A stretch of DNA of 64,000 nt from assembly GCF_000826105.1 (NCBI RefSeq), contig NZ_CCYK01000006.1, positions 310,001-374,000 of the forward strand. Reading direction: 5' to 3'. The notes beneath the pieces were generated by a model that saw only the letters and a program-made list of their open reading frames with translations, had not been told where the DNA came from and did no database searches. This document shows positions 8,897 through 20,099 of the stretch, piece after piece. Source of the stretch: Pseudomonas massiliensis. GTDB lineage: Bacteria; Pseudomonadota; Gammaproteobacteria; Pseudomonadales; Pseudomonadaceae. Made by a program: the position numbers and the translations under genes. Within the stretch, counting starts at the first letter, position 1; each line of letters opens with the position of its first letter.

Positions 8897-9655
8897 TCAC
8901 TGGCCTCCGTCACGCCGATTGAGCTTGGCCAGCGGCAACGGCAGCAGCTTGCCCATCGGTTCGCGCCGCGCCTGGCGCAGCGGTCGCAGGCCCACCACCA
9001 GCTTGCGCGCCACCAGCACGTAGAACCCACCGCCCGCGCTTTGCCAGCGCCCGGCAAGCTGCTCCCAACCGGCCATGCGCGCTTGCCAGGCTGGCGAGGC
9101 CAGCGGCGGACAATAGCATCCGAAACGCTTCTTCTCCAGCGCGAAGCCCAGCAGGTTCAGCCAGTCGCCAACCCGAGAAGCAGAGATGCAACGAGCCTTG
9201 CGCAACGCCCCCTTGGCGAACAGACGGCGCGCGCCCCAGGGGCTCCAGGGGTTGATGCCGACAATGACCAGATGTCCCCCAGGCCGTACCGCCTGGGCCG
9301 CTTCGCGCAAGAGCCCATGGGGAGACAGACAGAAATCCAGCCCATGTTGAAGCACCACCAGGTCCGCGGCATGTTCGCCCAGGGGCCAGGCTTGCTCCTC
9401 GCAGACGATCTGCACACCTGGCAAGGGTGCTCCCAGCCTGACGTGGTGCTGGATTCGCGCCGCCACCGGGGGCGCATCGGCATGCGGCCCATAATGCACC
9501 AGGTAGCCGCCGAAGAACTTCTCCAGCTCGGCGCAGAGCACGGCATGCTCCTCGCGCAGCAACAACTGCCCCACCGGGCTGGCGAACCACTCCCGGGCCT
9601 GGGCGATAAGTTCGACCCATTGCTGATCCGCCTGCGCGAACGGCTTGTCTGTCAT
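8897..9655 (-). CDS. Class I SAM-dependent methyltransferase
   Basis: 252-residue protein related to the putative methyltransferase that sits between gloB and rnhA in pseudomonads. The C-terminal half of a Rossmann methyltransferase is clear: [11 protein letters not shown], then [31 protein letters not shown], matching motif post-II/III. The N-terminal glycine-rich SAM motif is atypical, so the substrate and even activity are uncertain. The start at 9655 has GGGAGGAG 7 bases upstream, preferred over the in-frame ATG 7 codons earlier. Divergent from gloB with 74 bases between, and the head of the rnhA-dnaQ group. Confidence 0.82.
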   Translation of the reverse strand: MTDKPFAQADQQWVELIAQAREWFASPVGQLLLREEHAVLCAELEKFFGGYLVHYGPHADAPPVAARIQHHVRLGAPLPGVQIVCEEQAWPLGEHAADLVVLQHGLDFCLSPHGLLREAAQAVRPGGHLVIVGINPWSPWGARRLFAKGALRKARCISASRVGDWLNLLGFALEKKRFGCYCPPLASPAWQARMAGWEQLAGRWQSAGGGFYVLVARKLVVGLRPLRQARREPMGKLLPLPLAKLNRRDGGQ

Positions 9656-9729
9656 TGTCGCTCCTCCCGGTTTCAACCAGGCTTGTCCGGGCCTACTATG
9701 GGTTCAACTTACCGCCTGGCGAACACCCC

Positions 9730-10509
9730 ATGATACAGATCACCGCCCTTCCCGCCTTCTCCGACAACTACATCTGGCTGCTGCGGGACGAGCAACACCG
9801 CCGCTGCGCCGTGGTGGACCCTGGCGATGCCGCCCCGGTGGAGCGCTGGCTCGACGCCAACCCGGCCTGGACCCTGAGCGATATCCTGGTGACCCACCAT
9901 CATCATGATCATACAGGCGGCGTGGCCGCGCTCAAGGCCAGGACAGGGGCCAGGGTATATGGCCCAGCCACCGAAACCATCCCGGCGCTGGACACCGCCC
10001 TCGAGGACGAAAGCCGCCTCGACGTACTGGGCCTGGAGCTGCGTGTGCTGCTGGTGCCTGGTCATACAGCCGGGCACATCGCCTATGTTCACGACGCCCC
10101 TGACCAGCCCCTGGTGTTCTCGGGCGATACCCTGTTCGCCGGGGGCTGCGGGCGCCTGTTCGAAGGCACGCCGGAGCAGATGCACCGGTCCCTGGCCCGG
10201 CTCGCCGCCCTGACCGACGAAACCCTCGTCTATTGCGCCCATGAATATACCCTGAGCAACCTGCGCTTCGCCCGGGAAGTGGAACCAACCAACGACGCCC
10301 TGGCGACCCGCTTCGCCGAAGTCACTGCGCTGCGCAATAGAAACGCGATCACCGTGCCCAGCAACCTGGCGATGGAGAGAGCAACCAATCCCTTCCTAAG
10401 GGCCGGTGAAACATTAATTAAAGAAAAAATGCAGGAGCGTGCTGGCGCCGTGTTAGACAGCGAAACCGCGGTATTCGCGGCGATCAGGGCATGGAAGGAT
10501 CACTTCTGA
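9730..10509 (+). CDS. gloB: Hydroxyacylglutathione hydrolase (glyoxalase II)
   Basis: Cytosolic metallo-beta-lactamase-fold thioesterase that hydrolyses S-D-lactoylglutathione, the second step of methylglyoxal detoxification. 259 residues. The dinuclear metal motif [10 protein letters not shown] is at residues 55-64, the next ligand is in VPGHTAGH, then [17 protein letters not shown], and the C-terminal YCAHEYT plus the glutathione-binding C-terminal domain ending in IRAWKD. The start at 9730 gives the usual MIQI N-terminus. Divergent from the methyltransferase. Confidence 0.96.
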   Translation: MIQITALPAFSDNYIWLLRDEQHRRCAVVDPGDAAPVERWLDANPAWTLSDILVTHHHHDHTGGVAALKARTGARVYGPATETIPALDTALEDESRLDVLGLELRVLLVPGHTAGHIAYVHDAPDQPLVFSGDTLFAGGCGRLFEGTPEQMHRSLARLAALTDETLVYCAHEYTLSNLRFAREVEPTNDALATRFAEVTALRNRNAITVPSNLAMERATNPFLRAGETLIKEKMQERAGAVLDSETAVFAAIRAWKDHF

Positions 10510-10543
10510 GCACGATCTTGCAGTAATGGAATGTTCACAGAGG

Positions 10544-10572
10544 TTGACCGGCCTACCCCCCCTTTCTAGAAT
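10544..10572 (+). promoter_or_regulatory. Sigma-70 promoter of mltD
   Basis: TTGACC (10544-10549), 17 bases, TAGAAT (10567-10572), both boxes one mismatch from consensus with ideal spacing. The start codon of mltD is 35 bases after the -10 box. Confidence 0.75.
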
Positions 10573-10607
10573 CGCCGCACATTTTTGCCCGGATAACCTC
10601 GCCGCCA

Positions 10608-12029
10608 ATGTCGCCCTACAGCCCCGCTACCCCGTTCCGCCCTCGCGCCCTTACCCGATTGGGCCAGGCCATCGCCCTGGCCATGACGGCCGCGCTGGTG
10701 GGCTGCCAGAGCGCGGCACAGGTGGACAGCGGCCCGGCGCCGGCTCCTGCCACGGCAACCTTGAAGCGAGCCAAGCCCAAGCCGATCTTCCAGGTGGAGC
10801 ACGACAAGCGCCAGCCCCAGGACCTCTGGGCCCGCATGCGCGATGGCTTCCAGCTGCAGGAAGGGATCGACGTCAACCCGCGGGTGGAGCAGCAGCGGCT
10901 GTGGTTCGTCAGCAACCCGGATTTCCTGCTGACTTCCGCCGACCGGGGCAGCCTGTACCTGCACTACATCGTCGAGCGTCTGGAAGAGCGCAACATGCCG
11001 CTGGAGCTGGCATTGCTGCCGGTCATCGAAAGCGCGTACAACCCCATGGCGCTTTCCCGAGCCAATGCGGTCGGGTTGTGGCAGTTCATCCCTTCCACGG
11101 GGCGCTACTTCAACCTGCGGCAGACCAACCTCTACGACGGTCGCCAGGATGTCACCGCCTCCACCAATGCGGCGCTGGACTATCTCGGCAAGCTCCATGA
11201 CATGTTCAACGGCGACTGGCTACTGGCCCTGGCTGCCTACAACGCGGGCGAAGGCACGGTCAGCCGCGCCATAGAACGCAATGAAAGACTGGGCCTGCCC
11301 ACCGACTACTGGAACCTGCCGCTGCCCCAGGAAACTCGGGATTACGTGCCCAAGTTGCTGGCCCTGTCGGAGGTGGTCTCCTCGCCCGAAGCCTATGGCG
11401 TCGCGCTGGAGCCTATTGCGAACCAGCCCTATTTCAAGATCGTGGAAATCAACCAGCGCCTCGACCTGGCCCGGGTCGCCGCCCTGGCCGACATCGACGA
11501 GGACGAGCTCTATCAGCTCAATCCCGCCTTCAAGAAACGCATCACGCTCGATCGCCCGCAACATCTACTGGTGCCCACGGCCAAGGCCAAGTTGCTGGCC
11601 GACAGCCTTTCGTCCATGAAACCCGAAGAGTTGCTCAGCCTGCGCCCCAGGCAAGTGGTCTTCGAACAGGTCGCGAGCGCGGCGCCCAGCCCGCGGCGCA
11701 GTTACAAGGTGCGCCGCGGCGACAACCTCGGCACCATCGCCAGGGCCAACAAGGTCAGCGTGAGCGACCTGCAGCGCTGGAACAAGCTGACCGGCAAGCA
11801 TCTGAAGCCCGGGCAACTGCTGGTCCTGCAGGGCGGCGCTGGCGGCAACTCCGCCACCAGTGGGGATGCATCCCGTCGTAGCACCCGCTATACGGTGCGC
11901 AAGGGAGATTCCTACTATCTGGTCGCCAAGCGGTTCAAGGTACAGCCCCAGCACCTCAAGCGCTGGAACCCTCGGCTGGGCAAGGCCCTGCGTCCAGGGC
12001 AAACGCTTACCGTCTACGTCGATCGCTGA
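10608..12029 (+). CDS. mltD: Membrane-bound lytic murein transglycosylase D
   Basis: Lipoprotein that cleaves peptidoglycan glycan strands to 1,6-anhydro-muropeptides in the periplasm. 473 residues. The signal peptide ends in LVGC (Cys33). The SLT family 1 domain carries the catalytic glutamate in LLPVIESAYNP and the motifs VGLWQFIPSTGR and LAAYNAGEGTV. Two LysM peptidoglycan-binding repeats follow, about residues 364-407 (YKVRRGDNLGTIA) and 425-469 (YTVRKGDSYYLVA). Some relatives carry three or more LysM repeats. It has its own promoter and stands between gloB and the peptide transporter. Confidence 0.95.
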   Translation: MSPYSPATPFRPRALTRLGQAIALAMTAALVGCQSAAQVDSGPAPAPATATLKRAKPKPIFQVEHDKRQPQDLWARMRDGFQLQEGIDVNPRVEQQRLWFVSNPDFLLTSADRGSLYLHYIVERLEERNMPLELALLPVIESAYNPMALSRANAVGLWQFIPSTGRYFNLRQTNLYDGRQDVTASTNAALDYLGKLHDMFNGDWLLALAAYNAGEGTVSRAIERNERLGLPTDYWNLPLPQETRDYVPKLLALSEVVSSPEAYGVALEPIANQPYFKIVEINQRLDLARVAALADIDEDELYQLNPAFKKRITLDRPQHLLVPTAKAKLLADSLSSMKPEELLSLRPRQVVFEQVASAAPSPRRSYKVRRGDNLGTIARANKVSVSDLQRWNKLTGKHLKPGQLLVLQGGAGGNSATSGDASRRSTRYTVRKGDSYYLVAKRFKVQPQHLKRWNPRLGKALRPGQTLTVYVDR

Positions 12030-13273
12030 TCCCCGGCGCTCCTGATCGCAGCGGCTGACCACTAGCGAGCGATTTCTGTCGAGGCTCTGCAGACTCTGTT
12101 AATGTACCGCCTGGCCACTTGTGAACCCGTGACCTGATGCGCGTCCTACCCTTCCTTCTTCTTGGCCTGGCCTGCTCGGGCCCCGCCCTGGCCATGCGTA
12201 TAGAGAGCCATGGCTACGCGCAATTCGGCGCATTGAAATATCCGCCCAGCTTCACCCATTTCGACTGGGCCAACCCTGAAGCCCCGAAGGGGGGCACCTT
12301 GCGCATCATGGCCGAGGGCACCTTCGACACTCTTAACCCCTATACCCTGAAGGGCACCAGCCCTGCTTCCACCGGCAACTTCCTGCAATACGGCATCAGC
12401 GAGCTGAGCGAGCCGCTGATGGTCGGTACCGGTTCCTACTCGCCTTCCGGTGACGAACCCACCTCCAGCTACGGCTTGATCGCGCGTTCCGTGGAGTATG
12501 CGGACGACCGCAGTTGGGTCGTGTTCAACCTGCGGCCCGAAGCCCGGTTCAGTGACGGCCAGCCTGTCACGGCAAGCGATGTGATTTTTTCCTACGAGAC
12601 GCTGCTCAGGCAGGGCCATCCGCAATACCGCACCAGCTTGCAGGAAGTACAACGGGTCGACCGCCTTGGCCCCTACCGCGTACGCTTCGTCTTCAAACGC
12701 CGGGGTAATCCTCTGCTGATCCTGCGCCTGGGTGAAATGCCGGTGCTTGCCCGCCACTATTGGCGCCACCGTGATTTCCAAGCCACCACCTTCGACCCAC
12801 CGGTCACCAGCGGGCCCTACAGGATCGTCCAGGTCGTGCCGGGCCGCCGCCTGGTATTCGAACGCGTACGCCAGTGGTGGGGCCGTGATTTGCCGGTCAA
12901 CCGTGGCAAATACAACTTCGATCGAGTAGAGGTAGAGTTCTACCGGGACAGCAAGGTCGCGTTCGAAGCCTTCAAGGCAGGTGAATTCGACATCTACATC
13001 GAGCACCAGGCCAAGAACTGGAGCAACGGCTACCATTTTCCCGCCGTGGCCGAGGGTCGCGTGATCAAACGGGAGATTGCCCACCGGATCCCCACGCAGA
13101 CCCAGGGCCTGTTCTTCAATACTCGCCGCGCGCGCTTCAGCGATTTACGGGTACGCCAGGCCCTGGGCATGCTGTTCGATTTTGAGTGGACCAACCGCAC
13201 CCTGTTCAGTGGCGCCTATCGACGTGCCCTGAGCTACTTTCCCAACAGCGACTTCAGCGCCAGCGGGTTGCCT

Positions 13274-13398
13274 GCTCCCATGGAGCGGGCGCTGCTGACG
13301 CCTTGGCAGGAACGCTTGCCACCCGGACTCTTCAGCGAGCCTTTCAGCCTACCCCAGACCTCCGGAGATGGCATTCCCCGCGCGACCTTGCGCGCCGC
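13274..13398 (+). repeat. 125-bp direct repeat, copy 1 (native position)
   Basis: Identical to 13650-13774. Here it encodes the in-frame PMERALLTPWQERLPPG segment of the first receptor, so this copy is the original. Confidence 0.92.
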
Positions 13399-13649
13399 CA
13401 TGGGCTTGCTGGCCGAAGCCGGCTGGGATTACCGCGACGGCCAGTTACGCAACCATGCCGGCCAGCCATTGCAGCTGGAGCTGCTATTGGTCAACCCGGC
13501 CCTTGAACGCATACTTGAGCCCTACAGGGAAACACTGGTCCGTATTGGCGTCGATGCCCGCCTGCGAACCGTGGACCGTGCTCAGTACAAGCAGCGCCTG
13601 GATCAATTCGATTTCGACATGGTACTGATGACCCTCACCCAGACGCTCA

Positions 13650-13774
13650 GCTCCCATGGAGCGGGCGCTGCTGACGCCTTGGCAGGAACGCTTGCCACCC
13701 GGACTCTTCAGCGAGCCTTTCAGCCTACCCCAGACCTCCGGAGATGGCATTCCCCGCGCGACCTTGCGCGCCGC
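13650..13774 (+). repeat. 125-bp direct repeat, copy 2 (inserted at the receptor junction)
   Basis: Second identical copy, 376 bases downstream of the first. 376 is not a multiple of 3, so it is read out of frame by the first receptor. It replaces the 3' end of receptor 1 and the 5' end of receptor 2. Confidence 0.92.
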
Positions 13775-15449
13775 AATTTCCAGTCATTCCCGTACGTCAA
13801 CCCGGACCCCCCAAGGGCGGTACCTTCCGCCGCGCGGCCATCGGCGTTTGACAGCCCCAACCCCCTCCACAAACAGGGGCGTACCCGCCAGTGGCCTTGA
13901 GCAGATATACGACACCCTGATGGTGCAAAGCCTCGACGAGCCCATGACTGAATACGGCCTGGTAGCCGAGCGCATCGAGAAAGCACCCGACAATACCTGG
14001 GTTCGCTTTTACCTCAGGCCCGAGGCCCAGTTCCACGACGGCCATCCCCTGCGTGCGGAAGACGTGGCGTTTTCGTTCGATACCCTGACTAACCAGGGCG
14101 CGCCTTTCTACCGTAGCTACTATGCCGACGTTGCCCAGGTCGTGGTCGAAACGCCCCTGCGTGTGCTGTTCAGGTTCAAGAATGGCGATAACCGGGAGTT
14201 GCCTTTGATCCTGGGGCAATTGCCGGTACTGCCCAAGCATGCCTGGGAGGGCAAGGACTTCCAGCGCGGCAACCTTGATATCCCATTGGGCAGCGGGCCG
14301 TACCGCGTGGCCGCGGTGCAGGCGGGACGATCCGTTCGCCTGGAGCGTGTCGCGGACTATTGGGCAAAAGACCTTCCCGTGAACCGGGGCCAGTACAATT
14401 TCGACAATCTGGTATATGACTACTACCGGGACTCAACCGTAGCCCTGGAAGCCTTCAAGGCGGGACAATTCGACTACTGGCAGGAGATGGTGGCCAAGAA
14501 CTGGGCCACGGCCTATGACATTCCCGCGGTAAAAGAAGGCCGTCTGGTACGCGAGGAAATCCCCAATGGCAGCCCCACGGGCATGCAGGGTTTTGTCTTC
14601 AACCAGCGGCGCTCCATTTTCCAGGACGTACGGGTGCGTCGGGCGCTCTCGCTGCTGCTGGACTTCGAATGGACCAACAAGCAGTTGTTCTACGGGGCGT
14701 ACAAGCGCAACGCCAGTTTCTTCGAAAACTCGGAAATGGCTGCCCAGGGGCTGCCTGATGCCGCTGAGCTGAAGATACTCGAACCGCTACGGGCCCAGCT
14801 CCCTGTCCAGGTGTTCACCGAGCAGTGGCGCAACCCGGTCACCGATGCCAGCGGCGTGGTTCGCGACCAGCAGCGTGAGGCCTACCGCTTGCTTCAGGAG
14901 GCGGGATGGCGGATCGAAGGCGACCGCATGCTCGATGCCGAAGGCAAGCCCGCGCAGATCGAGTTCCTTATCGTGCAACCGGATTTCGAACGAGTACTGT
15001 TGCCTTACAAGCGCAACCTCAAGGACTTGGGCATCGACCTGGTGCTGCGTCGGGTAGACATGTCCCAGTATGTCAATCGGCTGCGCTCCCGGGATTTCGA
15101 CATGATCGTGGCGGGTTTCCCACAGTCGCCCTCTCCAGGTAACGAGCAGCGAGGCTACTGGACCAGCGAGGCCGCGGACAATCCGGGCAGCCGCAATTTC
15201 ATGGGGCTCAGGGACCCCGCTGTCGATCGCCTGGTGGACGGCCTGATCAACGCGGATTCGCGCGCCAGCCTGGTGACTCACGCGCGCGCCCTGGATAGAG
15301 TGCTGCAGTGGAACGCGATCCTGATCCCCAATTGGTACATCGATACCTGGCGCGTGGCTTACTGGAACCGTTTTGCCCATCCGGCCACGCCTCCACGGTA
15401 TGACATCGGGGTTAATACCTGGTGGACCAAGCCCGAGGGGGCCAAATGA
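13775..15449 (+). pseudogene. Broken peptide ABC transporter receptor, second of two (NppA2-like)
   Basis: Family 5 solute-binding protein lacking its signal peptide and true start. Recognisable sequence begins with FQSFPYVNPD at 13778 in one frame, continues as PKGGTFRRAAIG in a second and FDSPNP in a third, then from about 13870 (TNRGVPASGLEQIYDTL) the frame is clean to the stop, ending in [12 protein letters not shown]. At least three indels lie within about 100 bases, several in C-runs. An ATG at 13656 opens this frame through the duplicated segment but would give a cytosolic protein with a scrambled N-terminus. The stop overlaps the yejB start (ATGA). Confidence 0.75.
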
Positions 15450-16522
15450 TGCTCGCCTACGTTCTGCGCCGGCTGTTGCTCATCGTGCCGACCCTGTTCG
15501 GCATTCTCATCCTCAATTTCGTGATCATCCAGGCCGCGCCGGGAGGTCCGGTAGAGCAAATGATCGCCAAGCTTGAAGGCCTCGACGGAGCCACCAGCCG
15601 GGTCGCTGGCGGCGGCGCCGAAGTGTCCGTGGCCGGCTCCAATTACCGGGGGGCTCAAGGGCTAGACCCAGCACTGATCGCCGAAATCCAGCGCATGTAT
15701 GGGTTCGACAAGTCAGCGCCGGAGCGGCTGTGGATCATGATCAAGAACTACGCCCGGCTGGATTTCGGCGAAAGCTTCTTCCGCGACGCCAAGGTCACGG
15801 ATCTGATCCTTGAGAAAATGCCCGTCTCCATTTCGCTGGGCCTGTGGAGCACCCTGATCATGTACCTGGTGTCGATACCGCTCGGTATCGCCAAGGCCAC
15901 CCGTCACGGCTCGGCCTTCGACCTGTGGACCAGCTCGGCCATTGTGATCGGTTACGCCGTGCCAGCATTCCTGTTCGCCATCCTGCTGATCGTGGTCTTT
16001 GCCGGCGGCAGCTATTTCCATTGGTTTCCACTGCGCGGGCTTACGTCCAATGACTTTGACCAGTTGACCCTGGGCGGCAAGGTACTCGACTATTTCTGGC
16101 ACCTGGCCCTACCCATCACCGCGCTGGTCATTGGCCATTTCGCTACCATGACCCTGCTGACCAAGAACAGCTTCCTCGATGAAATCGGCAAGCAGTACGT
16201 CGTCACTGCCCGGGCCAAGGGGCTGAGCCGGCGTCGAGTGCTCTACGGGCATGTCTTTCGCAATGCCATGCTGCTGGTGGTGGCCGGGTTCCCTTCGGCC
16301 TTCATCGGCATCTTCTTCACCGGCTCGCTGTTGATCGAAGTGATCTTCTCCCTGGACGGCCTGGGCCTGATGAGTTTCGAAGCGGCCATCAACCGGGACT
16401 ACCCGGTGGTCTTCGGCACCCTGTTCATCTTTACCCTGCTAGGGCTGGTAGTGAAGCTCATCGGCGACCTCACCTACACCCTGGTAGACCCCCGTATCGA
16501 CTTCGAAGGCAGGAAACACTGA
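15446..16522 (+). CDS. yejB: Peptide ABC transporter permease (YejB/NppB-like)
   Basis: Inner-membrane permease of the DppB/OppB family, 358 residues. It opens with [28 protein letters not shown], the standard first helix of this family, has a long periplasmic loop, and then the BPD transport domain with five helices and the EAA loop [23 protein letters not shown] that contacts the ATPase. The ATG at 15446 overlaps the receptor stop; a second ATG at 15449 is equally possible. GAGGGGG precedes it. Intact despite the broken receptors. Confidence 0.92.
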   Translation: MMLAYVLRRLLLIVPTLFGILILNFVIIQAAPGGPVEQMIAKLEGLDGATSRVAGGGAEVSVAGSNYRGAQGLDPALIAEIQRMYGFDKSAPERLWIMIKNYARLDFGESFFRDAKVTDLILEKMPVSISLGLWSTLIMYLVSIPLGIAKATRHGSAFDLWTSSAIVIGYAVPAFLFAILLIVVFAGGSYFHWFPLRGLTSNDFDQLTLGGKVLDYFWHLALPITALVIGHFATMTLLTKNSFLDEIGKQYVVTARAKGLSRRRVLYGHVFRNAMLLVVAGFPSAFIGIFFTGSLLIEVIFSLDGLGLMSFEAAINRDYPVVFGTLFIFTLLGLVVKLIGDLTYTLVDPRIDFEGRKH

Positions 16523-17541
16523 TGGCCCTCTCTCCCCTAAACCGGCGAAGGCTGCAGCGTTTCAAGGCGCACAAGCGCGGCTGGTGGTCGCTGTGGCTGT
16601 TCAGCGCGCTGTTCGTGCTCAGCCTGGGCGCCGAATTCATCGCCAACGACAAGCCTCTGGTCATTCATATGAACGACGCCTGGTACTTCCCCGCCTTCAA
16701 GCGCTATCCGGAAACAGCATTCGGCGGCGAGTTTCCCCTGGAGCCCAACTACAAGAGCCCCTATGTGCGTGAGCTGCTCGAGCGCCAGGACGCCTGGGCC
16801 CTATGGGCGCCCATCCCCTTCAGCTACCAGAGCATCAACTATGATCTGAAGGTCCCCGCCCCTGCGCCGCCTTCCCGACAAAACTGGCTGGGTACCGACG
16901 ACCAGGGCCGCGATGTGTTGGCGAGGGTCATCTACGGTTTCCGGATTTCCGTGCTCTTCGCGCTTACCCTTACCCTGCTCAGCTCGGTGGTGGGCATACT
17001 CGCCGGCGCGCTCCAAGGGTTCTATGGGGGCTGGGTCGATCTGGCCGGCCAGCGTTTCATTGAGATCTGGTCCGGATTGCCAGTGCTCTACCTGCTGATC
17101 ATCCTGGCCAGCTTCGTACAGCCCAACTTCTGGTGGCTGCTGGGCATCATGTTGCTGTTTTCCTGGATGAGTCTGGTGGACGTGGTACGTGCCGAGTTCC
17201 TGCGTGGACGCAACCTGGAATACGTTCGCGCCGCGCGCGCCCTGGGCATGGGAGACGGCGCCATCATGTTCCACCACATCCTGCCCAACGCCATGGTGTC
17301 GACCATGACCTACCTGCCGTTCATTCTCACCGGGGCGATTGGCACACTGACCGCGCTGGATTTCCTCGGCTTTGGCCTGCCCGCCGGATCGCCTTCCCTA
17401 GGCGAACTGGTCGGCCAGGCCAAGTCCAATCTGCAAGCACCGTGGCTGGGCCTTAGCGCGTTCGCCGTGCTGGCCCTGATGCTGAGCCTGCTGGTGTTCA
17501 TCGGTGAGGCGGCGCGTGATGCGTTCGACCCAAGGAAATAG
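16522..17541 (+). CDS. yejE: Peptide ABC transporter permease (YejE/NppC-like)
   Basis: Second permease, DppC/OppC family, 339 residues. The N-terminal helix WWSLWLFSALFVLSLGAEFIAN is followed by the long YejE-type periplasmic insertion (about residues 45-120), then WLGTDDQGRDVLARVIYGFRIS, a family hallmark, and the EAA loop EYVRAARALGMGDGAIMFHHILPNA. The start overlaps the yejB stop by one base (TGATG), so the two are translationally coupled. Confidence 0.93.
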   Translation: MALSPLNRRRLQRFKAHKRGWWSLWLFSALFVLSLGAEFIANDKPLVIHMNDAWYFPAFKRYPETAFGGEFPLEPNYKSPYVRELLERQDAWALWAPIPFSYQSINYDLKVPAPAPPSRQNWLGTDDQGRDVLARVIYGFRISVLFALTLTLLSSVVGILAGALQGFYGGWVDLAGQRFIEIWSGLPVLYLLIILASFVQPNFWWLLGIMLLFSWMSLVDVVRAEFLRGRNLEYVRAARALGMGDGAIMFHHILPNAMVSTMTYLPFILTGAIGTLTALDFLGFGLPAGSPSLGELVGQAKSNLQAPWLGLSAFAVLALMLSLLVFIGEAARDAFDPRK

Positions 17542-17542
17542 C

Positions 17543-19153
17543 ATGGACGCACCTACCCTTCTCGAAATTCGCGACCTGGCGGTGGATTTCCACGATGGTC
17601 AACAGTCGCAGCGCGTCGTCAGCGATGTCAGCTTCAGGATCGCCCCTGGTGAAACCCTCGCCCTGGTGGGGGAAAGCGGCTCCGGCAAGTCGGTCACGGC
17701 ACACTCGATCCTGCGCCTGTTGCCCTATCCCATCGCCAGCCACCCCCAGGGGCGTATCCTCTACCGTGGGCAGGACCTGCTTCATAGCTCGGAACGCCAG
17801 TTGCAGCGCATCCGAGGCAACCGTATCGCAATGATCTTCCAGGAGCCGATGACGTCCCTCAACCCCTTGCAGCCTATCGAGAAGCAGATCGCTGAAGTCC
17901 TGGCGCTGCACAAAGGGTTGGTCGGCGAAGCGGCGCGGTCACGCATCCTGGAGTTGCTTGCGCTGGTGGGAATTCCAGAGCCGGCGCGGCGTCTGCGCGC
18001 CCTGCCTCATGAGCTCTCGGGGGGCCAACGACAGCGAGTGATGATCGCCATGGCTCTGGCCAACGAGCCCGACTTGCTGATTGCCGACGAGCCCACCACG
18101 GCGCTGGATGTCACCGTGCAATTGAAGATCCTCGATCTGCTGAAGGACCTTCAGGCCCGATTGGGCATGGCCATGCTCCTTATCAGCCATGACCTCAACC
18201 TGGTCAGAAGAATTGCCACCCAGGTATGTGTCATGCAGCGCGGTCGGATCGTCGAACAGGCAACGTGTGAGCAATTGTTCCGACAGCCGAGCCACCCATA
18301 TACCCGGGAATTGCTCGCCGCGGAACCTGTGGGGCGCCCGGCTGACAGCCTCGCGGCGACGCCTTTGCTGGAAGTTCGTGACCTTAAGGTCTGGTTCCCG
18401 GTGCGAAAGGGTATCCTCAAACGTACCACGGACCACATCAAGGCCGTGGATGGTATCGGCTTTTCCCTGCCCAAGGGGCAGACCCTGGGGGTGGTAGGCG
18501 AAAGTGGGTCGGGCAAGTCCACTCTTGGCCTGGCGATACTGCGCTTGATCCAGAGCCAGGGGAGCATTCGCTTTCACGGCACTGAGCTGCAAGGGCTGGC
18601 TCGCCGGGAGGTACGGCCGCTGCGGCGAGAGCTGCAAGTGGTCTTTCAGGATCCGTTCGGCAGCCTCAGCCCGCGCATGAGCATCGGCCAGATCATCGGC
18701 GAGGGGCTGCGGATACACGGCCTCGGCACGGCCGAGGAGCAGCAGGCAGCCATTATCGCCGTGCTCAAGGAAGTGGGCCTGGACCCGGAAACGCGTCACC
18801 GTTACCCTCACGAGTTTTCCGGGGGCCAACGGCAGCGGATCGCCATTGCCCGGGCCCTGGTGTTGCACCCGGCGCTCATCGTGCTGGATGAGCCCACCTC
18901 CGCGCTGGACCGTACGGTGCAGCGGCAGGTTGTGGAATTGCTACGTTCGTTGCAGGCCAGGCACGGCCTGACGTATTTGTTCATCAGCCACGACCTGGCC
19001 GTGGTCAAGGCCCTGAGCCATCAGTTGGTGGTCATGAAGCAGGGCCGGGTCGTAGAACAAGGGGAGGCAGCGGCGATCTTCGCCGCGCCGAAACACCCCT
19101 ATACCCAACAGTTGCTGGAAGCAGCCTTCCTGGCCCCGGCGACTGTCGATTAA
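17543..19153 (+). CDS. yejF: Peptide ABC transporter double ATPase (YejF/NppD-like)
   Basis: 536-residue fusion of two ABC ATPase domains. The first has [28 protein letters not shown] and ISHDL; the second has [28 protein letters not shown] and ISHDL, so both sites look catalytically complete. Each half also carries the oligopeptide-transporter C-terminal stretch ([16 protein letters not shown]). The ATG at 17543 has AAGGA upstream and is one base after the yejE stop. fabI follows 20 bases downstream without a terminator, so readthrough is likely. Confidence 0.94.
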   Translation: MDAPTLLEIRDLAVDFHDGQQSQRVVSDVSFRIAPGETLALVGESGSGKSVTAHSILRLLPYPIASHPQGRILYRGQDLLHSSERQLQRIRGNRIAMIFQEPMTSLNPLQPIEKQIAEVLALHKGLVGEAARSRILELLALVGIPEPARRLRALPHELSGGQRQRVMIAMALANEPDLLIADEPTTALDVTVQLKILDLLKDLQARLGMAMLLISHDLNLVRRIATQVCVMQRGRIVEQATCEQLFRQPSHPYTRELLAAEPVGRPADSLAATPLLEVRDLKVWFPVRKGILKRTTDHIKAVDGIGFSLPKGQTLGVVGESGSGKSTLGLAILRLIQSQGSIRFHGTELQGLARREVRPLRRELQVVFQDPFGSLSPRMSIGQIIGEGLRIHGLGTAEEQQAAIIAVLKEVGLDPETRHRYPHEFSGGQRQRIAIARALVLHPALIVLDEPTSALDRTVQRQVVELLRSLQARHGLTYLFISHDLAVVKALSHQLVVMKQGRVVEQGEAAAIFAAPKHPYTQQLLEAAFLAPATVD

Positions 19154-19172
19154 TGAGAAGAGGAACGAACAC

Positions 19173-19967
19173 ATGGGTTTTCTCGCCGGTAAGCGCGTAT
19201 TGATCGTCGGTGTCGCGAGCAAGTTGTCCATCGCATCGGGCATTGCCGCAGCCATGCACCGCGAAGGTGCGGAGCTGGCTTTCACCTACCAGAATGAAAA
19301 GCTCAAGGGGCGCGTCGAGGAATTCGCCACGGGCTGGGGCTCCAACCCTGAACTGTGCTTCCCTTGCGACGTGGCGAACGACGAAGAGATCGCCAAGGTA
19401 TTCGAAGCCCTGGCCCAGAAATGGGATGGCCTGGATTGCATCGTGCATTCGGTCGGTTTCGCTCCCGGCGACCAACTGGACGGCGACTTCACCAGCGCCA
19501 CCACCCGCGAAGGCTTCCGGATCGCCCATGACATTTCCGCCTACAGCTTCGTGGCGCTGGCCAAGGCTGGCCGGGAGATGATGCAAGGCCGTAACGGCAG
19601 CCTGCTGACCCTGTCGTACCTGGGCGCCGAGCGCACGATGCCTAACTACAACGTGATGGGCATGGCCAAGGCCAGCCTGGAAGCGGGCGTGCGCTATCTG
19701 GCGCGCAGCCTGGGCCCGGAAGGCATCCGCGTCAACGCCATCTCCGCCGGCCCTATCCGCACCCTGGCCGCGTCCGGCATCAAGAACTTCCGCAAGATGC
19801 TCGATGCCAACGAAGCCCAGACCCCTCTGCGCCGCAACGTAACCATCGAGGAAGTGGGCAACGCGGGCGCCTTCCTCTGCTCGGACCTGGCCTCTGGCGT
19901 CAGCGGCGAGATCATGTACGTGGACGGCGGCTTCAACACCACAGCCATGGGTGACCTGACCGAGTAA
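19173..19967 (+). CDS. fabI: Enoyl-ACP reductase FabI
   Basis: NADH-dependent enoyl-acyl carrier protein reductase, last step of each fatty acid elongation round and the target of triclosan. 264 residues. The FabI active site is visible: Tyr149 (SYLGAER), Tyr159 and Lys166 in YNVMGMAK (Y-x6-K). The nucleotide-binding N-terminus [20 protein letters not shown] matches the family. AGAGGAAC precedes the ATG. A strong bidirectional terminator follows. Confidence 0.97.
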   Translation: MGFLAGKRVLIVGVASKLSIASGIAAAMHREGAELAFTYQNEKLKGRVEEFATGWGSNPELCFPCDVANDEEIAKVFEALAQKWDGLDCIVHSVGFAPGDQLDGDFTSATTREGFRIAHDISAYSFVALAKAGREMMQGRNGSLLTLSYLGAERTMPNYNVMGMAKASLEAGVRYLARSLGPEGIRVNAISAGPIRTLAASGIKNFRKMLDANEAQTPLRRNVTIEEVGNAGAFLCSDLASGVSGEIMYVDGGFNTTAMGDLTE

Positions 19968-19983
19968 CGGACAGACGCTCACG

Positions 19984-20010
19984 AAAAAGGCCGCGAAAGC
20001 GGCCTTTTTT
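19984..20010. terminator. Bidirectional terminator between fabI and ppiD
   Basis: AAAAA, stem GGCCGC (19989-19994), loop GAAA, GCGGCC (19999-20004), TTTTTT. A-run and T-run flank it on both sides, so it can stop fabI (plus) and ppiD (minus). Confidence 0.9.
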
Positions 20011-20099
20011 GCAACTGTACCGAGAGCGGATCATTCTGAGGCGGCGGACATCGTCTGGAACGATGGAGTGACGCCTGCGCGTCACCCCTGACGCCTGGC

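Larger units (their letters stand above)
12137..13900 (+). pseudogene. Broken peptide ABC transporter receptor, first of two (YejA/NppA1-like)
   Basis: Periplasmic family 5 solute-binding protein for oligopeptides. A signal peptide (MRVLPFLLLGLACSGPALA) and about 504 residues of normal SBP sequence are intact, with ANPEAPKGGTLRIMAEGTFDTLNP near the start. At 13650 the frame enters a 125-bp out-of-frame copy of its own positions 13274-13398 and the rest (SSHGAGAADAL...) is nonsense to the stop at 13898. By comparison with the second receptor about 108 C-terminal residues are missing. Two tandem receptors followed by two permeases and a double ATPase is the arrangement of the P. aeruginosa NppA1A2BCD uptake system for peptidyl nucleoside antibiotics. 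Either a real loss of function or an assembly error. Confidence 0.75.

Noticed and set aside
13656..13900. A new start for the second receptor at ATG 13656
   Set aside because: The first 40 codons are a copy of an internal part of receptor 1 and the next 30 are out of frame, so the product would lack a signal peptide.
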